Assembly: GCA_037384225.1 (NCBI GenBank)
Contig: JARROD010000141.1
Coordinates: 1-8,918 of the forward strand
Reading direction: 5' to 3'
DNA length: 8,918 nucleotides
Origin: JARROD01 sp037384225
GTDB taxonomy: Bacteria > Pseudomonadota > Gammaproteobacteria > Pseudomonadales > Cellvibrionaceae
Part shown: positions 1 through 7,443 of the stretch, piece after piece
Numbering within the stretch: the stretch's first letter is position 1
How the letters are laid out: the number at the start of each line of letters is the position of its first letter
Translations under genes and position numbers: made by a program
Notes under the pieces: generated by a model
The model's database searches: none
Seen by the model: only the letters and a program-made list of their open reading frames with translations
What the model was told of the DNA's origin: nothing

Positions 1-294
1 TGAATGACTCTAAGCATATAAATTTTGGTGACGAGTGTTGCGTTTTCAACCTCTGACAAACTCAAAGGTTCAATATTCGCGCACTGTATCCAACCCATGG
101 AGCTTCAAACTCCTATAATTGCACTAACCTTAATACGCCTGGACGAAAAAGAGTGCGGGCCAGCTAGATAAAAGAAAGTAGTTAGTTTAAAAATAGTACC
201 GGGATCTTAGAAATATTACGTGAACCTATCTGGAGAAAGAGACAATCCCGTATAATGGTTAACAAATGATACAGGATTACCAAACTTATTACTC
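1..294. other. AT-rich upstream region without a recognisable gene
   Basis: This leader is clearly more AT-rich than the genes that follow, and I find no ORF in it with coding character. In related gammaproteobacteria hemA (glutamyl-tRNA reductase) lies here on the opposite strand. I looked for its conserved N-terminus (an ALGINH-like motif) reading leftwards and did not find it, so hemA, if present, lies wholly left of base 1. Two TATAAT hexamers on the plus strand occur at 114-119 and 251-256. No strong hairpin with a T-tract is present. Confidence 0.5.
251..256 (+). promoter_or_regulatory. Candidate -10 box of the lipoprotein operon
   Basis: A perfect TATAAT hexamer lies 38 bases before the first start codon. 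No good -35 hexamer sits 16-18 bases upstream (the bases there read ATCTGG), and there is no TGn extension. The promoter is therefore inferred from the -10 box and its position alone. It would serve the LbcA-like gene, lolB and probably ispE, which follow with short gaps. Confidence 0.35.
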
Positions 295-2085
295 ATGAAA
301 GCTCTTAATGCTCTAACCTCAGTAGTTATCGGCAGTTTCGCCTTATACGGATGCTCCTCCCATGTCCCACAACCGGCGCAGCCCCCGCCGCCCGTGGAGG
401 AGACGGTAGATAAAAAAGAAATTGTAGCTCCACCGCCGGATCGCCCATTTCCCGCCGATACACTTTACGCCCTGCTGGTCGCGGAGATGGCCGGCAGCCG
501 GGAGCGCTACGATGTGGCGCTGGGCAACTACATACAGCAGGCGCACAAAACCCGCGACCCCAATATCACCGCCCGCGCCACCCGTATCGCTCGCTTCCTA
601 AACGCTCAACAGGCCACGCTTAGCACCGTGATGCTGTGGATTGAAATTGAGCCGGAAAACAGTGAAGCACGGCTGATAGCCGCCACAGAGCTAGCCCAGG
701 CCGGGCGCCTGAAAGAAGCTTTCGAGCAGTCCAGATACCTTATGAAATTGGGCAGTACCCCGATCTTCCAGAGTATTGCCGCCCGCGCCGCCCAGGCTAC
801 AGACACCCAGCGTGAGCTGTTACTGGCAGAGTTCAATCAATTACTGGAAACCAATCCGGACGATCTGCAGTTGCTGGTCGGCAAAGGGTTGCTGCTGCAA
901 CAGCAAAACGATCTCGAAGGCGCTCTGAGCACCGCCCGCCAGGCTCTGGAACTGGAAGAAGCCTATATTCCGGCCGCGATCCTCGAAGCCAAGTTACTGC
1001 ACCAGATGGAGATGCCGGAAAAAGCCCTGGAAAGGCTCGTCTCACTGCTGCAGAAGTCTCCGGAAAACAAACGTTTGCGCCTCCAGTATGCACGCCTGCT
1101 GGCCGGATTCGACCTGGAAAAGGCCCGGGAACAATTCAGCGTGCTGGTGGAACAGTCCCCCGACGATCCGGAGCTGGTATTCTCTCTGGCGCTGATCTGC
1201 AATGAAATGGATTTAAAAGAGGAGGCGAAAAAACACTTTGAGACTCTGCTGACCGTCGGCCACCGCACCTCTTCCGCCCACTACTATCTGGGCCGCATCG
1301 CCGAGGAAGAAGAAGACCTGGAACAAGCCTTGCCGCACTACCTCAGTGTGGAACCCGGCCCCGATTTTATGCCGGCCCTGCTGCAATCCACGAATATCCT
1401 GGTGCGCCAGCAGGACACAGCTTCCGCTCACCAGCGACTTGCCGAGCTGCGCGAACGCTTCCCCAGCCAAAAAGAGCGTTTCTACCTGCTGGAAGCCGAG
1501 GTGTTGAACCAGCACCAAATGCTGAATGAAGCCGAAGATGTGCTCTCTGAAGCCTTGGTCGAATTTCCCGCCAGCGCTAAACTGCTTTACGCACGCGCCA
1601 TGATCAATGAACGGCGAGATTTTATCCAACTGGTTGAAAGCGATTTGCGCGCCATTCTCAAGTACGAGCCCAATAACGCCACGGCGCTCAATGCCCTGGG
1701 TTACACACTCGCCGACCGCACCGACCGCTATGAAGAAGCCTATGAATTGATCAATCAGGCATTAAATATCAAACCGGATGACCCCGCCATTATCGACAGC
1801 CTGGGCTGGGTGCACTATCGCCTCGGCAATCTGGAAGAAGCACTGTTGCGGCTGCGCGAAGCCATGAAGGCCTTCCCTGATGACGAAATCGCCGCCCACC
1901 TGGGCGAAGTGCTCTGGGCCTCCGGCAACGAACAGGAAGCCCGCGACACCTGGGAAAAAGGACTGCGGATCAACCCCGATAGCTCTGCCATCCACAGCAC
2001 GATAAAACGCCTGGAGTCCGAGAAAAAGCCGGCGCAGGCTCCACAACAACCAGAGCCAGATGTAACTTCGCTCGGTAACAAGTAA
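295..2085 (+). CDS. lbcA: TPR-repeat outer-membrane lipoprotein, LbcA-like
   Basis: This is a 596-residue protein with a lipoprotein signal peptide: Lys2, a hydrophobic stretch, then a lipobox ending LYGC, so the lipidated residue is Cys20. A proline-rich linker follows (about residues 25-50). The rest is helical TPR repeats. The clearest are near 185-330 and at about 460-565, with the typical ALNALGY, SLGWVHYRLG and NPDS signatures. The start is fixed by the signal peptide; I see no strong Shine-Dalgarno at normal spacing. Family and position (immediately before lolB) match P. aeruginosa PA4667, named LbcA. That protein is an outer-membrane adaptor that binds the periplasmic protease CtpA and presents peptidoglycan cross-link hydrolases for degradation. 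The CtpA role here is inferred from synteny and architecture; the TPR lipoprotein assignment is seen directly. The C-terminal tail is rich in Pro, Gln and Glu. Confidence 0.8.
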   Translation: MKALNALTSVVIGSFALYGCSSHVPQPAQPPPPVEETVDKKEIVAPPPDRPFPADTLYALLVAEMAGSRERYDVALGNYIQQAHKTRDPNITARATRIARFLNAQQATLSTVMLWIEIEPENSEARLIAATELAQAGRLKEAFEQSRYLMKLGSTPIFQSIAARAAQATDTQRELLLAEFNQLLETNPDDLQLLVGKGLLLQQQNDLEGALSTARQALELEEAYIPAAILEAKLLHQMEMPEKALERLVSLLQKSPENKRLRLQYARLLAGFDLEKAREQFSVLVEQSPDDPELVFSLALICNEMDLKEEAKKHFETLLTVGHRTSSAHYYLGRIAEEEEDLEQALPHYLSVEPGPDFMPALLQSTNILVRQQDTASAHQRLAELRERFPSQKERFYLLEAEVLNQHQMLNEAEDVLSEALVEFPASAKLLYARAMINERRDFIQLVESDLRAILKYEPNNATALNALGYTLADRTDRYEEAYELINQALNIKPDDPAIIDSLGWVHYRLGNLEEALLRLREAMKAFPDDEIAAHLGEVLWASGNEQEARDTWEKGLRINPDSSAIHSTIKRLESEKKPAQAPQQPEPDVTSLGNK

Positions 2086-2088
2086 ATT

Positions 2089-2724
2089 ATGCACCGTGTC
2101 AGTAGACCCAAATCGGCGCCACTGCCACGAAACCGGTTGTGGGTCTGTTTTATCGTGTTGGCGACACTGCTAAACGGTTGTACAACCACACAACCGCTGC
2201 CGGGGATCAACAACTGGGATACCTACCAGGCCCGATTGTCCCAGCTCGAGAACTGGAAATTACAGGGTAAACTGGGCGTGCGCCTGCCGGATGATTCCAA
2301 CAGTGTTTATGTGGACTGGGAGCAGGCTCCCAAAGACTACGCCATTCGCCTCAGCGGTCCGCTCGGCCAGGGAACCACCTGGATCCGCGGCAGCGATGAA
2401 ACCGTGAGCCTGGAACAGGCCGGGCACGCGCCCCTGTCGGCCGAAACCCCGGAAGAATTGATCTACAATGCCCTGGGCTGGAATCTTCCCATCAGCGACC
2501 TCTTCTACTGGGTGCGGGGCATTCCCGCGCCCCGCACCCACATCACTAACCAGGAAAAAACCGAGGCCGGGGCTCTGGCGTTTCTGGAACAGGCCGGCTG
2601 GCAGCTCACCTATAGCCGTTATAATGCTGTCGGACCCTGGCAGCTGCCGGGAAAAATAGTCGCCCGCCGGGATGCGTTAAAACTGACGCTGGTGATCAAA
2701 GAGTGGCATCTGCCCGAAAACTGA
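2089..2724 (+). CDS. lolB: Outer-membrane lipoprotein receptor LolB
   Basis: LolB accepts lipoproteins from the periplasmic carrier LolA and inserts them into the inner leaflet of the outer membrane. The 211-residue product is close to the E. coli length (about 207). It has a basic N-terminus, a hydrophobic helix (about 17-28) and a lipobox LNGC, giving lipidated Cys31. Thr follows at +2, which fits outer-membrane retention because no Asp sorting signal is present. Family features visible are NWKLQGKLGVRLPDD (start of the beta sheet), LSGPLGQGT, and the LFYWVRGIPAP segment. The gene starts three bases after the stop of the TPR lipoprotein gene, so the two are almost certainly cotranscribed and perhaps translationally coupled. 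ispE follows 18 bases later. The signal peptide of this protein is longer at its N-terminus than usual, but no better internal start precedes the hydrophobic core. Confidence 0.93.
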   Translation: MHRVSRPKSAPLPRNRLWVCFIVLATLLNGCTTTQPLPGINNWDTYQARLSQLENWKLQGKLGVRLPDDSNSVYVDWEQAPKDYAIRLSGPLGQGTTWIRGSDETVSLEQAGHAPLSAETPEELIYNALGWNLPISDLFYWVRGIPAPRTHITNQEKTEAGALAFLEQAGWQLTYSRYNAVGPWQLPGKIVARRDALKLTLVIKEWHLPEN

Positions 2725-2742
2725 TTTTTTGACCTGACAGCG

Positions 2743-3621
2743 ATGCAAACACTCAGCCTGCCGGCGCCCGCCAAACTCAACCTGTTCCTGCATATTACCG
2801 GCCGCCGCGCCGACGGCTACCACAACTTGCAAACACTGTATCAACTGCTCGACTACGGTGACCAACTGGATTTCAGCCTCCGCGATGATGGAGAAATACA
2901 CTTGACCTGCGGCCGCGATGACCTCGCCGGCGACAACAACCTGGTCGTAAAAGCGGCCAACGCACTGCAAGCGGTCAGTCACCCCGACAGCCAAGGCGGT
3001 ACCCACCGCAAAGGGGCCAATATCCACCTGCATAAAACCTTGCCCCTGGGCGGCGGTGTCGGCGGCGGCAGCTCCAACGCCGCCACCACCCTGGTGGGAC
3101 TTAACCACCTCTGGCAAATCGGCTTACCAACCTCGGCATTAGCGGCGATCGGCGCCCGGCTCGGCGCCGATGTGCCGGTCTTCGTGGGCGCCCAAACCGC
3201 CTGGGCGGAAGGTATCGGGGAACAGCTGCAAGCCATTGAAATCCCTCAAAAATGGTATTTGGTACTGATCCCGGACTGCGCCGTGTCGACGGCCGCTATT
3301 TTTTCTCACAAAGAATTGACAAGAGACACATCCGCCATTACAGTAGCGGCCTTTCTTGAGCAGGGTGGCCACAACGACTGCCAAAGCCTAGTGCAAAAGC
3401 TCTATCCTGCGGTGGATAGGGCCATAAAATGGCTCAGTCAATATGGTCCGGCTCAATTGACGGGAACAGGTGCCTGTGTATTTGCCCCGTTTGACACAGC
3501 AGCAGCCGCGCAGGCCGTGCTGGCAGGAAAGCCGGAAGATCTACAGGGATTTGTCGCCAAAGGTGTCAACCGGTCACCTATACACAAGTTACTTGATGCC
3601 CAATTTACTACTGGGGTGTAG
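2743..3621 (+). CDS. ispE: 4-diphosphocytidyl-2-C-methyl-D-erythritol kinase
   Basis: IspE phosphorylates the 2-hydroxyl of CDP-methylerythritol with ATP in the cytosolic MEP pathway to isopentenyl diphosphate. The 292-residue protein is a GHMP kinase. It begins PAPAKLNLFLHITGRRADGY, with the expected substrate-binding Lys11. The glycine-rich ATP loop runs from Pro101 to Ala114 (LGGGVGGGSSNAA). The catalytic Asp is Asp143 in GADVPVF. The C-terminal GHMP motif reads LTGTGACVFAPF. The length is near the usual 280-290. It follows lolB by 18 bases, as in Pseudomonas, and no clear Shine-Dalgarno precedes the ATG. The end is unusual. The last codons, including the TAG at 3619-3621, are the first ten bases of tRNA-Gln, so processing of a shared transcript would remove the ispE stop codon. 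Confidence 0.95.
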   Translation: MQTLSLPAPAKLNLFLHITGRRADGYHNLQTLYQLLDYGDQLDFSLRDDGEIHLTCGRDDLAGDNNLVVKAANALQAVSHPDSQGGTHRKGANIHLHKTLPLGGGVGGGSSNAATTLVGLNHLWQIGLPTSALAAIGARLGADVPVFVGAQTAWAEGIGEQLQAIEIPQKWYLVLIPDCAVSTAAIFSHKELTRDTSAITVAAFLEQGGHNDCQSLVQKLYPAVDRAIKWLSQYGPAQLTGTGACVFAPFDTAAAAQAVLAGKPEDLQGFVAKGVNRSPIHKLLDAQFTTGV

Positions 3622-3686
3622 CCAAGCGGTAAGGCAGCGGGTTTTGATCCCGTCACGCGAAGGTTCGAATCCTTCCACCCCAGCCA
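3612..3686 (+). tRNA. tRNA-Gln (anticodon TTG)
   Basis: This is a complete 75-base tRNA with encoded CCA (3684-3686). The acceptor stem pairs TGGGGTG with CACCCCA, leaving discriminator G73. The D arm is GCC/GGC. The anticodon stem GCGGG/CCCGT encloses loop TTTTGAT, which gives anticodon TTG. The T arm is GAAGG-TTCGAAT-CCTTC. The U1-A72 end and G73 are glutaminyl-tRNA features, and the sequence closely follows E. coli tRNA-Gln(TTG). A tRNA-Gln at this place between ispE and prs is also known in P. aeruginosa. Its first ten bases overlap the 3' end of ispE. No promoter is apparent immediately upstream, so it is either read through from ispE or uses a promoter inside that gene. Confidence 0.97.
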
Positions 3687-3725
3687 ATTTCAAAACAGGC
3701 GGCATTGATCCCACTTCTCATTGAT

Positions 3726-3754
3726 TTGATTAACACAGGTTAATCACATATAAA
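3726..3754 (+). promoter_or_regulatory. Probable prs promoter
   Basis: The -35 hexamer TTGATT (3726-3731) and the -10 hexamer TATAAA (3749-3754) are separated by 17 bases, the ideal sigma-70 spacing. The -10 has five of six consensus bases. Transcription would begin near 3760, about 50 bases before the prs start. This gives prs, and probably rplY after it, a promoter independent of the upstream lipoprotein genes and tRNA. Confidence 0.55.
3727..3746. promoter_or_regulatory. Perfect inverted repeat in the prs promoter, candidate operator
   Basis: The sequence TGATTAAC-ACAG-GTTAATCA is a perfect 8+8 dyad with a 4-base centre. It covers most of the -35 element and nearly all of the spacer up to the -10 box, where a repressor would block polymerase. 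It does not look like the E. coli PurR operator, which controls prs there. As RNA it would be a weak AT-rich hairpin, and it has no T-tract, so it is not a terminator. Confidence 0.45.
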
Positions 3755-3812
3755 TTCAAACCAGCGATCTAATCGAAATCAATCAAGAAACGGTAATAAA
3801 AGGTATACGCGC

Positions 3813-4766
3813 GTGGCTGATTTAATGGTCTTTACCGGGAATGCAAACCCAACCCTGGCCGGGAAAGTGGTTGAAAAACTGGGTATTCCCCTGGGAGACG
3901 CTACTGTCAGCAAGTTCTCCGACGGCGAAGTCATGGTGGAACTCAATGAAAATGTACGCGGTCGCGATGTCTTTGTGTTACAGCCTACCTGCGCCCCCAC
4001 CAACGATAATCTAATGGAACTGATCGTAGTGGCCGACGCCTTGCGGCGTGCTTCGGCCGGCCGCATCACCGCCGTGGTTCCCTATTTCGGTTACGCCCGC
4101 CAGGACCGCCGCGTACGTTCAGCCCGCGTCCCCATCAGCGCCAAAGTAGTCGCCGATATGATGGTGGGTGTCGGTATCGACAGGCTGCTTACCGTAGACC
4201 TTCACGCAGAACAGATTCAAGGCTTTTTCGATGTACCGGTGGACAATGTATACGGCTCCCCGGTACTGCTCGACGACATTGCCTACCAAAATTACCAGGA
4301 CCTGATCGTCGTTTCACCCGACATCGGTGGTGTCGTTCGCGCCCGCGCCGTGGCCAAGCAACTGGCCATTGACCTGGCCATTATCGATAAACGCCGGCCC
4401 CGGGCCAATGTCGCCGAGGTAATGCACCTGATCGGGGAAGTGGAAAACCGCACCTGCCTGTTGGTAGACGATATGGTCGACACCGCCGGCACCCTGTGCA
4501 ATGCCGCAAAAGCGCTCAAGGAAAAAGGCGCGAACAAGGTGATTGCTTACTGCACGCACCCGATATTGTCGGGCAACGCCCTGAACAACATCAATAATTC
4601 GCAACTGGATGAGCTGATCGTCACCGATTCCATTCCGCTCAACCCGGCTGCCAAAGAGTGCTCCCGCATCCGCGAACTGACACTTTCGAATATGCTGGCG
4701 GAAGCCATGCGCCGTATCAGTAATGAAGAATCCCTGAGCGCCATGTTTAGAGCCCGGATAAGGTAA
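3813..4766 (+). CDS. prs: Ribose-phosphate pyrophosphokinase (PRPP synthetase)
   Basis: Prs transfers pyrophosphate from ATP to ribose 5-phosphate, making PRPP for purine, pyrimidine, histidine, tryptophan and NAD synthesis. The 317-residue protein matches the class I family throughout. It has FSDGEVMVELNENVRGRDVF near the N-terminus, the ATP-site segment YFGYARQDRRVRSARVPIS, and VDLHAEQIQGFF with the metal and ATP-site histidine. It also has DKRRPRA with the catalytic-loop basic residues, and the PRPP-binding loop D219-D-M-V-D-T-A-G-T227. I choose the GTG at 3813 because AAAAGG (3798-3803) lies nine bases before it. The ATG four codons later would be 21 bases from that site and would shorten the protein below the aligned Pseudomonas N-terminus. 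The gene has its own promoter with a dyad. Confidence 0.96.
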   Translation: MADLMVFTGNANPTLAGKVVEKLGIPLGDATVSKFSDGEVMVELNENVRGRDVFVLQPTCAPTNDNLMELIVVADALRRASAGRITAVVPYFGYARQDRRVRSARVPISAKVVADMMVGVGIDRLLTVDLHAEQIQGFFDVPVDNVYGSPVLLDDIAYQNYQDLIVVSPDIGGVVRARAVAKQLAIDLAIIDKRRPRANVAEVMHLIGEVENRTCLLVDDMVDTAGTLCNAAKALKEKGANKVIAYCTHPILSGNALNNINNSQLDELIVTDSIPLNPAAKECSRIRELTLSNMLAEAMRRISNEESLSAMFRARIR

Positions 4767-4923
4767 GTGAAAAATTCCGCTCAAACCTGACGCTCAATTA
4801 ACCGCTTCCGTGGACTGTGTAAATGATTTGTTTTAACACTTTATTTTAACAACAGGAAGCTTTCCATAACCTGTAAGACGTTCTGGTCGCGGACGCTTGC
4901 AGTGTAAACACGAGGATCTGGCA
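4767..4923 (+). other. Intergenic leader between prs and rplY
   Basis: This is a 157-base AT-rich gap with no ORF. No clear terminator follows prs. TTTTAACA occurs twice (4831-4838 and 4844-4851), but no -35/-10 pair at good spacing stands out. The leader may hold a weak promoter or simply be an untranslated spacer in a prs-rplY message. At its end, GAGGA (4912-4916) lies seven bases from the rplY ATG and decides that start. Confidence 0.3.
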
Positions 4924-5547
4924 ATGTCAGCTGTAGATTTTGTATTAAATGCCGAGGCCCGCGAAGACGCAGGGAAAGGTGCGAGCCGCCGCCTGCGCCG
5001 TCTGGCCAACAAAGTACCCGCCATTATTTACGGGGGAGAAAAAAACCCACAATCCATCTCGGTATCTCACAAAGAGTTGACTAAACAACTCGAGTCCGAA
5101 GCGTTTTACTCCCACATTATCACCTTGAAAATCGGCTCTGACCGCGAAGAGGTTATTTTAAAAGACCTGCAACGTCACCCGTCCAAGCCGTTGATCATGC
5201 ACGCCGACTTCCTGCGGGTATCCAAGTCTACCAAGCTGCACACCAAGGTGCCGCTGCACTTCATCAACGAAGAGGCCTGTAAAGGGGTTAAATTGCAGGG
5301 CGGCAATATTTCCCACAATATGACAGAACTGGATATTTCCTGTCTGCCGGGCAACCTCCCTGAATATATTGAAGTCGACCTCCTGGAAGTGGAAGCCGGA
5401 CAGATCATTCATATTTCCGACCTGAAGCTGCCCGAGGGTGTGGAATCCGTTTCCCTGTCCCACGGTGAGGACTACGACCTGGCGGTTGCCACAGTGCACA
5501 AACCGAAAGGTGGTGCCGAGGAAGAAGCCGAGGAAGCCAGCGAATAA
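4924..5547 (+). CDS. rplY: 50S ribosomal protein L25, long CTC/TL5 form
   Basis: L25 binds 5S rRNA in the central protuberance of the large ribosomal subunit. This is the long, two-domain form of 207 residues, against 94 in E. coli. The N-terminal L25 domain (about 1-95) includes EDAGKGASRRLRRLANKVPA and the VILKDLQRHPSKPLIMHADF stretch. The C-terminal TL5/CTC beta domain (about 100-190) includes KVPLHFINEEACKGVKLQGG, SCLPGNLPEYIEVDL and ISDLKLPEGV. An acidic tail of Glu and Ala follows. I start at the ATG with a GAGGA site seven bases upstream. An in-frame TTG at 4897 would add nine residues that the family lacks. The gene lies 15 bases before pth, which fits cotranscription of two translation-related genes, as in Pseudomonas. 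Confidence 0.95.
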   Translation: MSAVDFVLNAEAREDAGKGASRRLRRLANKVPAIIYGGEKNPQSISVSHKELTKQLESEAFYSHIITLKIGSDREEVILKDLQRHPSKPLIMHADFLRVSKSTKLHTKVPLHFINEEACKGVKLQGGNISHNMTELDISCLPGNLPEYIEVDLLEVEAGQIIHISDLKLPEGVESVSLSHGEDYDLAVATVHKPKGGAEEEAEEASE

Positions 5548-5562
5548 CCAAAAAACCCGGTA

Positions 5563-6159
5563 ATGTTGATGGACACACCGATTCAACTGATCGTCGGCCT
5601 GGGCAACCCAGGCCCCGAGTATGAACGGACCCGCCACAACGCCGGGGCTGACCTGGTCAGTGAACTGGCGCGCCGCTGCGGCGTACCGCTGACACCGGAA
5701 ACAAAGTTTTTCGGTGAAACAGCCCGCGTCCGCATCGACAACCGGGACATCCGCCTGCTCAACCCGACCACCTATATGAACCGCAGTGGCCAGGCAGTGG
5801 GCGCTTTGGCGCAGTTTTTTAAAATCCCTCCGGAAGCCATTCTGGTCGCCCACGACGAACTCGACCTGCCCCCCGGCACCGCCCGCCTTAAGATCGGTGG
5901 TGGCCATGGCGGTCACAACGGGCTGCGGGACATTGTCAGCGCCCTTGGCAACAGCAAAAACTTTGCCCGTCTGCGCCTGGGTATAGGCCACCCCGGAGCG
6001 GCGGAGAAAGTTGTCGGCTACGTGCTGAAAAAAGCACCCGGGGCCGAACAGACGCTGATCGACGCCTGTATCGACTCCGCACTGGAAATCCTGCCCCTGG
6101 CGGTGAAAGGTGAGTGGAACGCGGCCATGAAGCAGCTTCACACCAAAAGCCCGCAATAG
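5563..6159 (+). CDS. pth: Peptidyl-tRNA hydrolase
   Basis: Pth cleaves the ester bond of peptidyl-tRNAs that drop off ribosomes, recycling tRNA in the cytosol. The 198-residue product has all catalytic and binding residues of the bacterial enzyme, shifted by five from E. coli numbering. These are Asn15 (GLGNPGPEY), catalytic His25 (TRHNAG), Asp98 (AHDELDLPPG) and Asn119 (GGHGGHNGLRD). The start is uncertain by two codons because the sequence reads ATG-TTG-ATG (5563 and 5569). Neither has a strong Shine-Dalgarno, and translation may be coupled to rplY, whose stop lies 15 bases upstream. The second ATG would give the commoner length. Function is not affected by the choice. Confidence 0.96.
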   Translation: MLMDTPIQLIVGLGNPGPEYERTRHNAGADLVSELARRCGVPLTPETKFFGETARVRIDNRDIRLLNPTTYMNRSGQAVGALAQFFKIPPEAILVAHDELDLPPGTARLKIGGGHGGHNGLRDIVSALGNSKNFARLRLGIGHPGAAEKVVGYVLKKAPGAEQTLIDACIDSALEILPLAVKGEWNAAMKQLHTKSPQ

Positions 6160-6271
6160 CGTCAGCCAGAGAGAAGTACAGTTCTATCACCCATCAGTAA
6201 AAGCAAAGGCATGGCACAGGCCGGAGTAACTTCTCAATAACCCGGGAGTCTTTGTGCCTTCGATCCGGGTA

Positions 6272-6277
6272 TATAAT
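6272..6277 (+). promoter_or_regulatory. Candidate -10 box for ychF
   Basis: TATAAT lies 80 bases before the ychF ATG in the 192-base gap after pth. The bases 17 upstream (TCTTTG) match a -35 poorly. A short inverted repeat, ACCCGG (6240-6245) and CCGGGT (6265-6270), lies just upstream and could be a hairpin or an operator, but six pairs around 19 bases is weak. Nothing else in 6160-6351 looks functional. Confidence 0.35.
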
Positions 6278-6351
6278 CGAGAAATTACCCTGCGCGTGTA
6301 GTAGAATCCCCCCCAATTTAACCACTTTCACTCTATCCAACGGTAATCATC

Positions 6352-7443
6352 ATGGGTTTTAACTGCGGTATTGTCGGGCTGCCCAATGTCGGCAAATCCA
6401 CTTTGTTCAACGCACTAACCAAAGCCGGTATCGATGCAGAAAACTTCCCCTTCTGCACCATCGACCCTAACGCCGGCGTAGTGCCAGTGCCCGACCCGCG
6501 CCAGGATAAGATTGCCGAAATAGTCAAACCCCAGAAGATTATTCCCACCACCATGGAGTTTGTCGACATTGCCGGCCTGGTCGCAGGCGCCTCCAAGGGC
6601 GAAGGGCTGGGCAACAAATTTCTCGCCAACATTCGCGAAACAGACGCCATTGCCCACGTCGTGCGTTGCTTTAAAAACGACAACGTCATTCACGTCGCCA
6701 ACCAGGTGGACCCCGGCTCCGATATCGAAGTCATTAACACCGAACTGGCACTGGCCGACCTGGAAACCGTTGAAAAAGTCCTGCAGCGGACCACCCGCAC
6801 CGCCAAAAGCGGCGACAAGGACGCACTGGCCATGAAAACGCTGCTGGAAAAAATTCAACCTCATTTGGACCAGGCAAAGCCGCTGCGCTCATTCGGTTTG
6901 AGCGACGACGATCAGAGCAGACTGAAAGAACTCTCGCTCCTGACACTCAAGCCCACCATGTATATTGCCAACATCGACGAAGAAGGCTTTGAAAACAACC
7001 CCTATCTGGACCAGGTACACGCCATCGCTGCCGAAGAAGGCGCCGTGGTGGTCCCCGTCTGCAACCAACTGGAGGCGGAAATCGCCGAGCTGGACGACGA
7101 CGAAAAAATGGAATTCCTGGAGGGCCTGGGTATGGAAGAGCCCGGCCTCAACCGGGTGATTCGCGCCGGCTACCAGTTGCTCAAACTGCACACCTACTTT
7201 ACCGCCGGGGTCAAGGAAGTCCGCGCCTGGACCATCCCGGTGGGAGCCACCGCCCCCCAGGCCGCAGGTAAAATCCACACCGACTTTGAGAAAGGGTTTA
7301 TCCGCGCGGAGGTCATCAGCTATGAGGACTTTATCGGCTATAAGGGTGAACAAGGCGCCAAGGACGCCGGCAAATGGCGACTGGAGGGGAAGGATTATGT
7401 TGTGCAGGACGGCGACGTCATTCACTTTCGGTTTAACGTATGA
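6352..7443 (+). CDS. ychF: Redox-regulated ribosome-associated ATPase YchF (OLA1 family)
   Basis: YchF is a universally conserved P-loop NTPase that binds ribosomes and prefers ATP to GTP. In E. coli it has been linked to oxidative-stress control and to translation initiation choice. The 363 residues match the family length exactly. The G1 loop is GLPNVGKST (9-17). G3 is D72-I-A-G75 followed by Leu, the hydrophobic replacement of the catalytic Gln typical of the HAS-NTPases. The G4 position reads N207-I-D-E210 instead of NKxD, which explains ATP preference. A coiled-coil insertion lies between, and a TGS domain ends the protein (about 280-360, from TYFTAGVKEVRAWTIP). The order pth-ychF is common in bacteria. 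The 3' end overlaps the stop codon of a convergent small ORF by 11 bases. No terminator with a T-tract follows. Confidence 0.96.
   Translation: MGFNCGIVGLPNVGKSTLFNALTKAGIDAENFPFCTIDPNAGVVPVPDPRQDKIAEIVKPQKIIPTTMEFVDIAGLVAGASKGEGLGNKFLANIRETDAIAHVVRCFKNDNVIHVANQVDPGSDIEVINTELALADLETVEKVLQRTTRTAKSGDKDALAMKTLLEKIQPHLDQAKPLRSFGLSDDDQSRLKELSLLTLKPTMYIANIDEEGFENNPYLDQVHAIAAEEGAVVVPVCNQLEAEIAELDDDEKMEFLEGLGMEEPGLNRVIRAGYQLLKLHTYFTAGVKEVRAWTIPVGATAPQAAGKIHTDFEKGFIRAEVISYEDFIGYKGEQGAKDAGKWRLEGKDYVVQDGDVIHFRFNV

Noticed and set aside
1..16. Possible start of a leftward gene (ATG complement at 14-16), as hemA is expected here
   Set aside because: The visible codons read MLRVI, unlike the HemA N-terminus, and no ribosome binding site precedes them.
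2723..2731. T-run after lolB as a terminator
   Set aside because: Only a three-pair GGC/GCC stem precedes it, and ispE starts 18 bases after the lolB stop.
4831..4851. Two TTTTAACA direct repeats before rplY
   Set aside because: Eight AT-rich bases repeated once in an AT-rich gap are expected by chance.
4897..4923. Upstream TTG as rplY start
   Set aside because: It would add nine residues absent from the family, and the GAGGA site points to the ATG at 4924.
5158..6156. A 332-codon open frame on the minus strand across rplY and pth
   Set aside because: It lies antisense to two well-supported genes, its product has no recognisable domain, and long antisense frames are common in GC-rich coding DNA.
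6240..6270. ACCCGG/CCGGGT hairpin after pth as a terminator
   Set aside because: Six pairs around 19 bases with no T-tract; it lies just before a TATAAT and is too weak to call.
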